Below the pieces are notes generated by a model. The model was not told the DNA's origin, searched no databases, and was given only the letters and a program-made list of their open reading frames with translations. DNA of 64,000 nt from Gracilaria gracilis (lineage: Eukaryota > Rhodophyta > Florideophyceae > Gracilariales > Gracilariaceae). Positions within the stretch are counted from its first letter, which is position 1, and each line of letters opens with the position of its first letter. The position numbers were made by a program, and so were the translations under genes. Positions 54,895 to 64,000 of the stretch are shown here, in pieces. The stretch spans positions 372,001-436,000 of the forward strand of contig JARGSG010000035.1 in the NCBI GenBank assembly GCA_030374805.1, in the 5' to 3' direction.

Positions 54895-55697
54895 TCATTC
54901 GTATATCCATGCGGAAGACGTTGGTTGCCAGCTGGCAAGTTCGCTCTTTTCGAACCAGAGAGCAATTTCACGTTGTGCGGTCTCAACGGCATCAGATCCA
55001 CTTCGTTTCAAATCGTGAAAGTTGGCAATCAGTTAGAAATCTGTCACGTCTCGGATAGTAGGGTGGAAAGGGTAAACGGAACTTACTGGATAACGCTATA
55101 TAGTTGTGGTTACAAAGTCGCGGCAAATATGAGTGTACCAAACTCCAGTTAGATTGTCAAATGTATCGGTAGTGATATTGTTTCGTATTCTGAGGGAACT
55201 TACTTGCGACCAACGTCAACAGCGTAGTCTCCTCGGATAGTGCCCGGAGCACTGCTTAAGGGGTTGGTCTCCCCAATCATCTGACGGGCGGTAGCCACAA
55301 CCTGTTCGCCTTCCCAAACCATAGCGCATACCGGCCCACTTGTGATGAACTCCACAAGATCCTTGAAGAACGGCTTTGCGCTCAGAGCAGCATAGTGCTC
55401 CATTGCGAGCTGTTTCGTAGGTACCAAAGTCTTAATGCCCACCAGTTTGTAGCCCTTGTTCTCAAAACGAGATATGATGCCGCCTAGAATGCCGCGGTTC
55501 ATGCCATCTGGCTTAACAGCAATGAATGTTCGTTCCGTGCGATCCATCCGCGGTGTGGTGCGGATTGTTTGTGTGCATCGCCGATGGATTTGAGCGGTGG
55601 TTAGCTTGGGAATAAATGCAGATTGGCGCAGGCTGCATGATGCGGTCGTCGAGGACTTTGAAAGCGGTTTCGTCGGGAGTGGTGAGATAAACGCCAT
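54895..55697 (-). CDS. NDPK: Nucleoside diphosphate kinase, with a 9-nt micro-exon
   Basis: Three exons: 55,697-55,204, 55,095-55,087 and 55,000-54,895, total 202 codons. Exon 1 ends GGTCGCAA before GTAAGT; the micro-exon CGTTATCCA is preceded by TATATAG and followed by GTAAGT; exon 3 starts T-GGATCT after GAAACGAAG. Joined, they read [23 protein letters not shown] and end SAWIYE. The histidine codon CA|T is split by intron 2. Introns are 108 and 86 nt. From the internal Met at 55,547 ([15 protein letters not shown]) the protein is 152 residues with the phosphohistidine at 118, exactly as in animal NDPKs. The 50 upstream residues ([16 protein letters not shown]...) lack acidic residues and look like an organellar transit peptide. 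The enzyme moves gamma-phosphate from ATP to other NDPs. Confidence 0.93.
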
Positions 55698-55741
55698 TTA
55701 GTGGAAGACTGCCAACGATGAAATGAGAAAGACTTTCCAAG

Positions 55742-56170
55742 TTGATTCGAGACCGGGAGTTAATCCGGTCTAGCGTTCCCCGATTAAGTCACTTGAATTC
55801 TTTTGTTGTATTATGCACCTCGACAACTTTCGGGGATCTCGTTCTATTAGACCCAGGTAAAAGTTTCTTGCAGCTCACTGGGTGCAGAATCTGCACTGCA
55901 GATCTTCCCTCGTCGTCTCTCAGCTTTGGGAATGTGGACATCCACAGTCTACCAATCAACGTAGAGGATCTCGACCGTCAAATACACGTGTACGGTCAGG
56001 AGTGGTCCACACCACTGCATTTTCATGTGCATCTGTATCAAACTGAACATCTCCCGATTTCCGATATCGGAGCTCAAGACCCTTTCCACAGAAGGCCCTT
56101 TCCGCAGTGGGATCTACGTAATCAGGGCAAAGTTATGACATCTTCTTTATTAGAAATCACCTTCTCCTGA
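55742..56170 (+). CDS. Small unrecognised ORF, divergent from NDPK
   Basis: 142 codons ending in EITFS. The composition is protein-like (for example LNSFVVLCTSTTFGDLVLLDPGK), but no domain was recognised. It begins only 45 bp from the NDPK start, which leaves little room for a promoter, so the true start may be further inside or the frame may be chance. Confidence 0.3.
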   Translation: MIRDRELIRSSVPRLSHLNSFVVLCTSTTFGDLVLLDPGKSFLQLTGCRICTADLPSSSLSFGNVDIHSLPINVEDLDRQIHVYGQEWSTPLHFHVHLYQTEHLPISDIGAQDPFHRRPFPQWDLRNQGKVMTSSLLEITFS

Positions 56171-56949
56171 GAGGTTCGATCAAGATGAGGAGAGTACTCA
56201 CTCCTTTGTAGTTCATTCACTCAACCTCTCTTCTCTTTGCTCAATCTCTTTATTCGGAGTTTTGCGTTTAACCATGTATGACAGGTGTGCATCGCAGGAC
56301 AAAGAGAACTTGATAACCCCTAAACCCGAGCTTCAAGCTGACAAACAACAAGAGGATATGAAAGTGAGAGTGTCGCAAATGCGCACATGTCTTTTGTTAA
56401 GGAAATGCCGCAAGTACTGACGAGCACCAAAGGATGTCAGAATCCGGTATTTACATGTCATGTCTTTAGACATGGATTCACTGAATGTTAGAAATCATGG
56501 ACGGTAATCTCAAAATGCAACTGCAGCGACTGCTTTTGGGATATATATATATATATATATATATATACTAATGTACTCCATTTGTTAGTCTTCGAATACT
56601 CTGTTGGATAACATCCACCGACAGAGTGAATACACATCCGGTACAAGAAGTTAACCAGATAGGACTACAACCAATAGGTATGTGTCATTGGCAAACAGAA
56701 AACGTCGTTGGTACATGCGACCAGGACACTCACGAAAACCTCATAGTGCTTCCAGTGTTGCGCTCGTTCAATCCAACATGCTTTCCTCGAACCTGAGAAT
56801 CTGGGAGGATATTGAACCAGCCGCCTTGCTTCTCCTGTCCCAACCACTTGCCCGCAAAAGCATTTGGTTTCATTCTAACCGTTCGTGCTCACGAACACTG
56901 GAAGCGGTGGGAGGAGGATATAATTCACTACCATCTACAGATTTGTATC
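56171..56949. other. Intergenic region with an AT microsatellite
   Basis: No supported gene. Contains a 27-bp AT dinucleotide run (56,541-56,567). Confidence 0.6.
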
Positions 56950-58050
56950 TCAACAAAAGGCGTGAGAAACGTTGCTTGGGTTGTACCATTCTTTCACTAA
57001 GCGGATGTACTCATCAAGCATACTCACAGTGTAGGAATGTTTCCAAGGCTTTCCATGTTGATCCAGAAGACGAATACCCGGCGAGTACTGAAGCAACGTT
57101 TCAGCTTTTAGCTGAATTATCCGAGCCCACGCTGGAGATGTTTTCTTTACTCGCCGGACGAACTGCCGACAGGCCTCGGCATTTATACGTTTTGCATCTC
57201 CTGAGAAATCTAATCCCCACAGAGCAAGGTAGGATGCCAACTGCTTACCGTTGAGACTCGAGCTGGACCTTATCAGAGCATGAGCTAATATTTCAGGAAA
57301 AGCATCCGCAAATCGTGCAGTAGCCACCTTCTCTTGGAGCATTTCAGTATCAATGCAATCTGACGTACAGTTTGTCAGATAGTTCAAACAATCTTGTCTG
57401 CTACGCTCCAGCTCTGGCATTCCATCGAAGTGCATAATTACTTCATCTCTCGTGTCGAACCAATGACTTGCAAACGTTATCATTCGAAAAGCTTTAAAAG
57501 GGAGGTTTACCTTCTCATTGGTGTCGAGCACCCACCTTCTCACAACAGCAATTTCATACACTGGGCGATTCATGAAGCGAAACAGGGAGCGGTCTTCGCT
57601 CCTCTCCACTCTGCCAATGTCGCCACAAGCTGCACTGATTCTAGGATCAGTTACGAAACGGCTCCAAAAGGCATCGAGACGGAGGGTGGCAGGTCTGGTT
57701 CCATCAACATCGTCTAAGTTTCTTAATCTTGCCTGAATGACCATGAGTCTCGACAGTGGCAATTGAAAGATGGCGGCTTTGTAATAAGCTTCTGCAAAGC
57801 CATAAAGAGTTCTGACCCCAATCTGAGCACCATACTTGCTGAAGAATTCAAGAACTTGTCGCTGCCGATTTTGCTTCATAAACGACCTGATGGAGGCGTC
57901 AGATGGGGCTGAAACAACAGAAGAGTAGAACTCTACAGTTTCTTCAAAAGAAAGCTCCAGCAAATCCTTTCCATTTGAGAAGTTCCAAGCCAAATAGTTT
58001 GCAAACTTCTCCAGGTCCAGTTGGGAGCATTGCTGAGGAACGCGGGGCAT
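56950..58050 (-). CDS. Unrecognised 366-aa protein
   Basis: 366 codons starting MPRVPQQCSQLDLEKFANYL; the ATG at 58,050 is preferred because the upstream 39 codons are AT-rich and unlike the rest. The protein is helix-rich, with regularly spaced aromatic residues (LAWNFSNGKDLLELSFEETVEFY; FRMITFASHWFDTRDEVIMHF; LASYLALWGLDFSGDAKRIN) and no signal peptide or membrane segment. No family was recognised. A single long frame with normal amino-acid use argues for a real gene, possibly lineage-specific. Confidence 0.65.
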   Translation of the reverse strand: MPRVPQQCSQLDLEKFANYLAWNFSNGKDLLELSFEETVEFYSSVVSAPSDASIRSFMKQNRQRQVLEFFSKYGAQIGVRTLYGFAEAYYKAAIFQLPLSRLMVIQARLRNLDDVDGTRPATLRLDAFWSRFVTDPRISAACGDIGRVERSEDRSLFRFMNRPVYEIAVVRRWVLDTNEKVNLPFKAFRMITFASHWFDTRDEVIMHFDGMPELERSRQDCLNYLTNCTSDCIDTEMLQEKVATARFADAFPEILAHALIRSSSSLNGKQLASYLALWGLDFSGDAKRINAEACRQFVRRVKKTSPAWARIIQLKAETLLQYSPGIRLLDQHGKPWKHSYTVSMLDEYIRLVKEWYNPSNVSHAFC

Positions 58051-60097
58051 TGTTGGACATAAATAAAAGCCAATCGATCCGAAAATTAAGTAGTTAGTGA
58101 TTGTCGATGAGAGATTGTGTGAAACCAAGTGGCTTGCTGAGAGTAGAGTACACTTCAAAACAGGCACGCTTGATGGTGGTGACAGAAATGAGTTGTATTT
58201 GTTCCGGTGCTATCGAAAGAAGCTAAGACTGAGTAGGTTGGAGACGGAGCACGACACAGAGGACTAACAAAGCATAGTTGAGAAGACCTTAAAGAGTCTG
58301 GGAAGAGAAGAGGAGCTGTTCTAAATAACAGCTTCTCATGAGCAACCGAATATGCTTACAATGATATTTCGGCTGTGATCGGTACGTTTGATCAGGAGCA
58401 TGCTTTCACTGCCTACTCCCACGGCGGGCGGGTACTGGAAACGAGAACAGTAGCAGTTTGGAGGTGACAGTGGAGTTTTCTGAAAACAACTCAAGATATT
58501 GCGTAGCTGTCATTTTGGCTTCGATTTTGTCTCTGGCTTGAAGAGGTAAACTCTCTGTGAGATAATATTTATGTGGGGATGAAAAAGTGGGACCGGGGGC
58601 CGTGACATGTACAGCTATCGCCCAATACACCCAACGCATGCTAAAAGCAATTTGAGAAAGGTTTCAAAGGGAAAACTACCATGATTAGGTAGATCCCACA
58701 CCCACAGAGTGGTACTACTGTATATATAAGTTAGCCATACCAACGGTAACTTTGGGAGCGTTGCCTCAAGGGCAACGCTCCCTGTATTCTAAAAGTTCAG
58801 TGTGCCCAATGAAATAGAAACGGATTGTATGAGGATTATGCAAAAGTTTTACAGCCAACCACAGGAGTCGTTTCTGGACACTGTGTCCAACCTTCAATAG
58901 TAGATCAATTTATTTTGCTGGGCGCAACTGTTCCTCATCTTCGAAATGCTCAACCGTTGAGCATTCCCGACGGCTGGCTTCTTTTAAGGGGATCATGTTA
59001 ACACCACACGCTCTCCCCAATTCTGCAATCCCTCTTCATTCTGAATTGGTCATCATATAATACGCAACGTCGTCATAAATTGCGCCTATCTGGTCCAAAT
59101 CTAACAAACCGCCTGCATCATGTTATGTGCGATGGTTAATACTTTTGCCTGCCTGTTCTCATATCATTCTCACTACAATTTAAGAAGCAACAGTTCAAAC
59201 AACGGTCTTTCCTGTGCCGTTTGAACGAGATTATAGAACGGCTTACAAGCAGAATGGGACTCTTACCATTACGGATTGTTCTTCAGAACTGTTTTGGCGC
59301 CAAAGTACTCAGAGCCGAAACCCAATGGTGTTCTGCATGAACAACGCCATGCAGCACAAAGCGGGCCTTGCCAAGTCACCTGCACAAGGTATGCAACGCA
59401 GAATTCTTGCTTTCAACAACGATACGAACGCCAAATGAGGTGGTCTTGTCATTTACACGGTCGAATAACTCGACATGTCAGTATATTCCGTTGTTTCAAG
59501 AGGGCAAGTACATTATGCAATGCTCAAGCACCACGTAGTTAGAACATAAACAGAGTCTCAGAGAGCCGTGTTCATTTGGAATAAAGAACATGGACACAAC
59601 AATCAAAACCAGAACCACACAGCTTCAGACTCTTCCAGAGTATACACTAAGCAATTGCTCAGAAGTCTGATGTAAACAAAACCATGCATAGACTGGTTTT
59701 TCAAGCCTGTCTGATCCTCAAAGAAGCTCGAATCAGAGCTGACACATTCTTCAAGCATGGAATGACACAAACAAATTGCAAGACAAACCAACAATTTCAA
59801 ACATAGTTCGCCAAACCAAAGAAGGAATGTTACAGAACCCATCAGTATAAAAGGCCGTCATGTTATGCTTGATTCTCCGCAGTCCTACATGCCCCTCCAG
59901 ACCATTTTGCCTTCTTGCACTCATCACTGCTTTTGAAAACCCACCTCGTTTCGAAGATGAATGCGTCATCTGATGACAGTTTTACTAGCATAGTTCAACC
60001 TGCTCTATTCGATCGCTAACGCAATGGTCTGCTGTACTACGAACTCGAATCTAAGTGCAACATTCCAAGCTACCGCCTTCGCTGTTGTTACCTCTCT
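58051..60097. other. Intergenic region
   Basis: About 2 kb with only short, unconvincing open frames on both strands. Contains a perfect hairpin at 58,754-58,782 and leads into the pogo-like remnant. Confidence 0.5.
58754..58782. repeat. Perfect hairpin, 12-bp arms
   Basis: GGGAGCGTTGCC, loop TCAAG, then GGCAACGCTCCC. Confidence 0.9.
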
Positions 60098-61309
60098 TTG
60101 CTCAGCGAGCACAGCCACGAAGATCCAATTGAGTACACTGACATGATCGTTCCCGTACGAAGCCGCGGCCGCTTGGCTGCTCTACGTTCAGATGAAGAAT
60201 CTCTTCTGGTGAACGCTGTGTACTACTTCGTTCAGAGCAACACGCCGGTAACGAAACAGGGTATGCTAGACCTGGTCCAGCACTTCGTCCGGTCCTTGCC
60301 TGCTTCGCGTAGAGAGGAGATTCGCTTCAAAGATGAACGTCCGTCTCTAACTGGTTGGATTTATTCGTAAAGCGCATAACTTGAGTTATCTGCCAGTTAG
60401 GATTCTGGAAAAGGGACGAGTCGAGGCGGTGACTGCGGAGAACGTGGCCAAATACATCGCCATTGTGAAAACTGCGATGATCAAGTACGGTATCACGGGG
60501 GCAAAGTATGTGTTCAATCTTGATGAGTCTGGGTCCTCCATCTCGAAGATCCTCGGTCGTTCTGTCCGCAAAGGAATTGGATCCGACCAGTCAGTTCTCG
60601 TTCGGAAGAACGTTCGTGTTCGCGGGCAGAGTGACCGCGTCACGATCATGCCGGTTGTCTGTGCGGATGGAGCAGCGTACAAGCCGGTGGTTGTATTCTG
60701 GGGCAAGCAGGCTCGCTACCGATTCGACGGTGGCCGCGTCCAAACGTTGCATAATTTCTTGCCTCTATGCTATCTATTTCAACGCGATGTTCCGGGGGTG
60801 GTTGGTTCCATTTTCTTCGTTTGGGCTCAGGGATTTGTGAAAGAGACTGAAGCTTTGCGGGCTGGAAACAAGAAGCTTCTCCTAGTCTTGGGTGGGTAGC
60901 TTTTACCCGTGTCATGTCCAATTCAAGGCAGTGAACTACATGAAAAAAAAACGGAGTGATCGTCATTGCGTTACCATCCCACTGCAGCCATGTGCACCAG
61001 CCGTTGGATATTTGGGTGTTTTCATCGTATAAATCTCATCTTCAGAAGGAGGAGCACCGTATTGCGCGTCAAAAGAGCGTCATCAATGCCTTTGATGTTG
61101 CCGAGTGCATCACTAACGCGATGTCTGGATCCCTCACGCCAAAGAATATTCGTAGTGGTTTTGAGAGAGGCGGGCTTTGGGTTTTCACCGCCAACGGCCC
61201 TTCCGGAGCGCCGTTAAACGCTATATTTGACATGGCGTCTGGTTTCGAAACGAGAGGAATCTCTCTGGAAGAACTTATTGCTGAATTCAGTACGTCTGGT
61301 GTTCTCTAA
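60098..61309 (+). pseudogene. pogo-like (DDE_1) transposase remnant
   Basis: Three consecutive segments form one transposase. The first (60,098-60,370) is a CENP-B/Tc5-type helix-turn-helix region ending RPSLTGWIYS. The second (60,381-60,899) starts the DDE_1 catalytic domain with VFNLDESG (first Asp) and continues VRVRGQSDRVTIMPVVCADG; its second catalytic site reads LLLVLGG where LDG-H is expected, so that Asp is gone. The third (60,956-61,309) has the family's IALPSHCSHVHQPLDIWVFSSYK block. A frame change near 60,370 and stop at 60,897 separate the segments. No terminal repeats were found. A dead Tc1/mariner-superfamily element. Confidence 0.75.
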
Positions 61310-61987
61310 TCAAACCGCAACAGATTATGCGATCTGGGACGATTCGTATCTATCGATACTAGCTAGGTAAGGCCCGCATGAATCGCCGTAATCGGGCCTC
61401 GGCCAGTGATTATGAACGGAGGGTCGTTTTAGATTCGAAGAACGACCATCGAATAAGAAAATTACAAATTACAAGTTACTTCCAGGAAAACAAATTGAAC
61501 TAATAATTAGCCCCATTGCACCAGTCGCGGAGCTGCACGTACGGCCGCGCGCGCCAGTGCCTGTGTAAAAGAAGCCTCTAGAGAGATACACGTGATCTAC
61601 ACGACGTTGCGTTGAGCGGCGCATGCACAAGGTTCGGGCTAGGTCGGGCGCAAACCAAGCGCTTTGGAAAAATAGTTAGTCCCGCTCTTTTCCAGCCGGT
61701 GTTTGTCCGTAGCTTCACGTGACCCGGAGATGAGGCGCGCGCAGACGCGCGCAAAGTTTTATTTTCTTGTCCTCTGGCGCTGGTGGTGCCACGATGCCGG
61801 TGAAAAACATTTAATTCAACATCCTCCTCTCTCACTATTATCTTGTATCCATACAAACAACCAAACCAAAACAACTATACACGAATAAAGCCAAATCGTA
61901 TACACGTAAAAGTGTAGCGCGCGGGAAACTATTGTATATAGTGTAGAGTGTTGGTTAATGCGGCAAAGTGAGCAGCCCCAGGCTGAA

Positions 61988-62031
61988 GGATACGGGAAAG
62001 TGAGCCGCGCAAGGCTCACTTTCCCGCATCC
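61988..62031. repeat. Hairpin, 19-bp arms, with a third copy nearby
   Basis: GGATACGGGAAAGTGAGCC and GGCTCACTTTCCCGCATCC pair with one mismatch around GCGCAA. A third copy of the arm follows at about 62,045-62,063, and part of one precedes at about 61,960. Confidence 0.85.
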
Positions 62032-62417
62032 TCCCGCCCGCCCGAGGCTCACTTTTCCGCATCCTCTCGCGCTTGACACTGTTATTTGTGTACGGTTTGG
62101 CTTTTTTCTGGAAAAAGTTCCCGACATCGGTTTTCCATTATTGTAGTGTTCTGCTTCAACCTTTTTTATCCCTCTAAATATGGTCAAATGCGTGGGTTCT
62201 GCGTCACTTTTGAACCCTTTTGCGTGACCAAGTCGGCAGTCATACTTTTAAGCTCTCACTTACGGCGGGAGCACAGCTCTTCCCACCAAAAGCAGCTTAT
62301 GTACGGGCTTAGTCTGTTCACAAACAAATGCTTCATGCTTGGCAAAGCCAAACATGAGCAGCTCCACGCCGGGCCCCAGCACGGACTGGTCTTTATGCAC
62401 ACAACCAACACCCAAGC

Positions 62418-62450
62418 CTGCTCATGCTTGCCGCTTTCAAGCATGAGCAG
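62418..62450. repeat. Perfect hairpin, 13-bp arms
   Basis: CTGCTCATGCTTG, loop CCGCTTT, then CAAGCATGAGCAG. Confidence 0.9.
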
Positions 62451-64000
62451 CTCACTTCTTGTTCTGAGCACCGGCTTCGCCTCTTGTTCAGAAACTTCCT
62501 ATGTTTTGCTGTCCGCAGCATTAGCACGTCAGATCCTATTCTGAGCACAGGTAGAACCCAGTGCTTAGACCCCAACGTTTCTCACGCTTAGCACAACCAA
62601 GCGTGAGCCCCGCAAACCTTTTCTCAGCACAGGCACATCCTGATGTTCAGAACACAGCGCTGCTCATATTTGGTGCAGCAAAGCAAGAACACGCAAAAAC
62701 GTGTTCTGAGCACCGGACCAGCCCCGTGGGAAGAACCCATCGCTGCGTCTGTTGCCTAATTAATAGCCCTAGCACTATTGTTAGCTGCATAGGCGATATA
62801 AGCTATAGCTGAAGAAGCCAATCGGTGCTGAATGTATCTACAGATGAAGGGGCAGATGTAGGCATGAGGACATAAATACCTGATCTTTTCTTCTGTACCC
62901 ATGAATAAACCCACATAGATAGGGGCCTCTAATTGCCAAGATTACCAAGTACGTGGACGGATATATGGGTAGAGACAAGATGGATTTTAAATTAAATTGA
63001 AAAAACTCGGTTTCGGAGGTTCGCAATATAATGATCAATTGGGTACTGCCAAACTCTATATAGCGCTACCCCCAAATCGCGTGGCACAATTTAAGCGGGA
63101 TGTAAGAGAAACCCGGAAGTGGAGGCACTTCTGGACCCAGCAGCCCGTAAAACCCGTCCCTTGATCGCATACCCTTAGGTGCAAATGAACTGAATAAAGC
63201 GCACTCCACAATAGTGCCACAGTATAGATGGTGGACGGTTTTGGCACTATATCGTGTTACTCACTCAAAGTCTATAAGTCCTAAGAAAGTTTTTAGTGCT
63301 GCCGATAGTTAATCTGTAAAAGGAACGCCCAACTGTCACGCGCGTCCTTTACTGAAAGGGTACAGAACGGAACATCAATACACTGGTAGATATCATTGCT
63401 CTGCTACGCGTCATTACGCACGGTTTGGCACGCAAAACTTTTTAGTAATCGGATCTGTTTCTTCTTTATGAAACAAATCCGAATATTACTTGAGCAGTCA
63501 GGGTGAGGACTCCGGTACAAAATGCTAAAATTGAGAGCCTTTTTATGAAATAAACTTCAAACTAATGTTCCTGTTAACTTTGCTGTCCCACTTTTTTCTG
63601 TTTCTCTAACTGAAGGCTGCGAGAAATGGCCAGCAGTGGTCGCCAATGGAGCCTAGGTAAAATTGAATTTTGTATGATACAAAATAAAGCGTTGGCAGTT
63701 GAATTGCCTTAAATAGGGTTTCTTCAAAATTCTTCTAAAAACTTCTCTTTAAGACAAACTATACATCTCTTCTATTAAGCGTCACAGTGGGACGTCATTT
63801 ATAGAGTACTACTTAGCAGGAAACCAGGTTAACTAGCCTGAATGTATGCCACAATGCCAGAATGTGCGCAATATATTGTATTTATGTCACGTTGGCAACA
63901 TATACAGTTCAGCGGAAAACTACATAAACCCATATCTTACGGTTGAAAACCGTAGGTCCGGCAGTTATGATCTAAATTGTAAAAAGACTAGTACGTCTCG

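Larger units (their letters stand above)
61310..64000. other. Non-coding tail of the window
   Basis: No supported gene in about 2.7 kb. It has a set of GGCTCACTTTCCCGCATCC-type repeats (61,960-62,065), a perfect 13-bp hairpin (62,418-62,450) amid many GAGCA-containing words (62,270-62,730), and AT-rich sequence with nothing recognisable from 62,820 to the end. Confidence 0.5.

Noticed and set aside
54838-55152. Plus-strand 104-codon frame with Cys residues
   Set aside because: It is antisense to exon 3, the micro-exon and both introns of NDPK, and resembles no family.
1-64000. CRISPR arrays, rRNA and tRNA genes
   Set aside because: No regularly spaced identical repeats with unique spacers, and no convincing rRNA or tRNA core was seen by eye; intron-containing tRNAs could be missed.

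Overview
The window looks like nuclear DNA of a red alga, most likely a multicellular florideophyte. It encodes a bacterial-type sigma-70 factor with a long N-terminal extension, which is what a nuclear gene for a plastid RNA polymerase sigma subunit looks like. It also carries clearly eukaryotic genes (RNA polymerase II elongation factor ELL, a mitochondrial pyruvate dehydrogenase E2/E3BP-like subunit, a BRCT protein, a twin CX9C protein). Host genes are almost all intronless, tightly packed and strand-alternating, and they alternate with long repeat-rich tracts. The exact species cannot be read from the sequence alone.

Bases 1-35,114 are a nest of mobile elements. A decayed piggyBac-like transposase (2-1207) carries a small MITE. 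A Plavaka-like (CACTA superfamily) DNA transposon (about 3.3-13.6 kb) is split by a Ty3/gypsy chromovirus fossil with 410-bp LTRs and a 5-bp target duplication. An old LINE (14.3-22.2 kb) is split by a younger LINE of the same family. A 6,000-bp MULE (22,289-28,288) has 294-bp inverted repeats, a 9-bp target duplication and a coding sequence that combines an Ulp1-type protease, FAR1-like fingers and a MULE transposase with SWIM finger. It sits inside the RNase H region of a gag/RT/RNase H retroelement fossil (28.3-31.6 kb). A second, non-autonomous MULE (32,146-35,105) shares the first one's terminal architecture but is filled with two inverted minisatellite arms.

Bases 35.6-58.1 kb are host genes: a PAP2 lipid phosphatase, a basic nuclear-type protein, a BED-finger-like protein head-to-head with an E2/E3BP-like dihydrolipoyl acyltransferase, a BRCT protein, an Emi1/C22orf39-like twin CX9C protein, a plastid sigma factor, ELL, a CorA/MRS2-type magnesium transporter, nucleoside diphosphate kinase and an unidentified 366-aa protein. 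The most striking gene is the nucleoside diphosphate kinase, whose active-site histidine codon is split by an intron and lies at the end of a 9-nucleotide micro-exon.

Bases 58.1-64.0 kb are mostly non-coding, with a decayed pogo-like transposase (60.1-61.3 kb) and several intergenic perfect or near-perfect hairpins.
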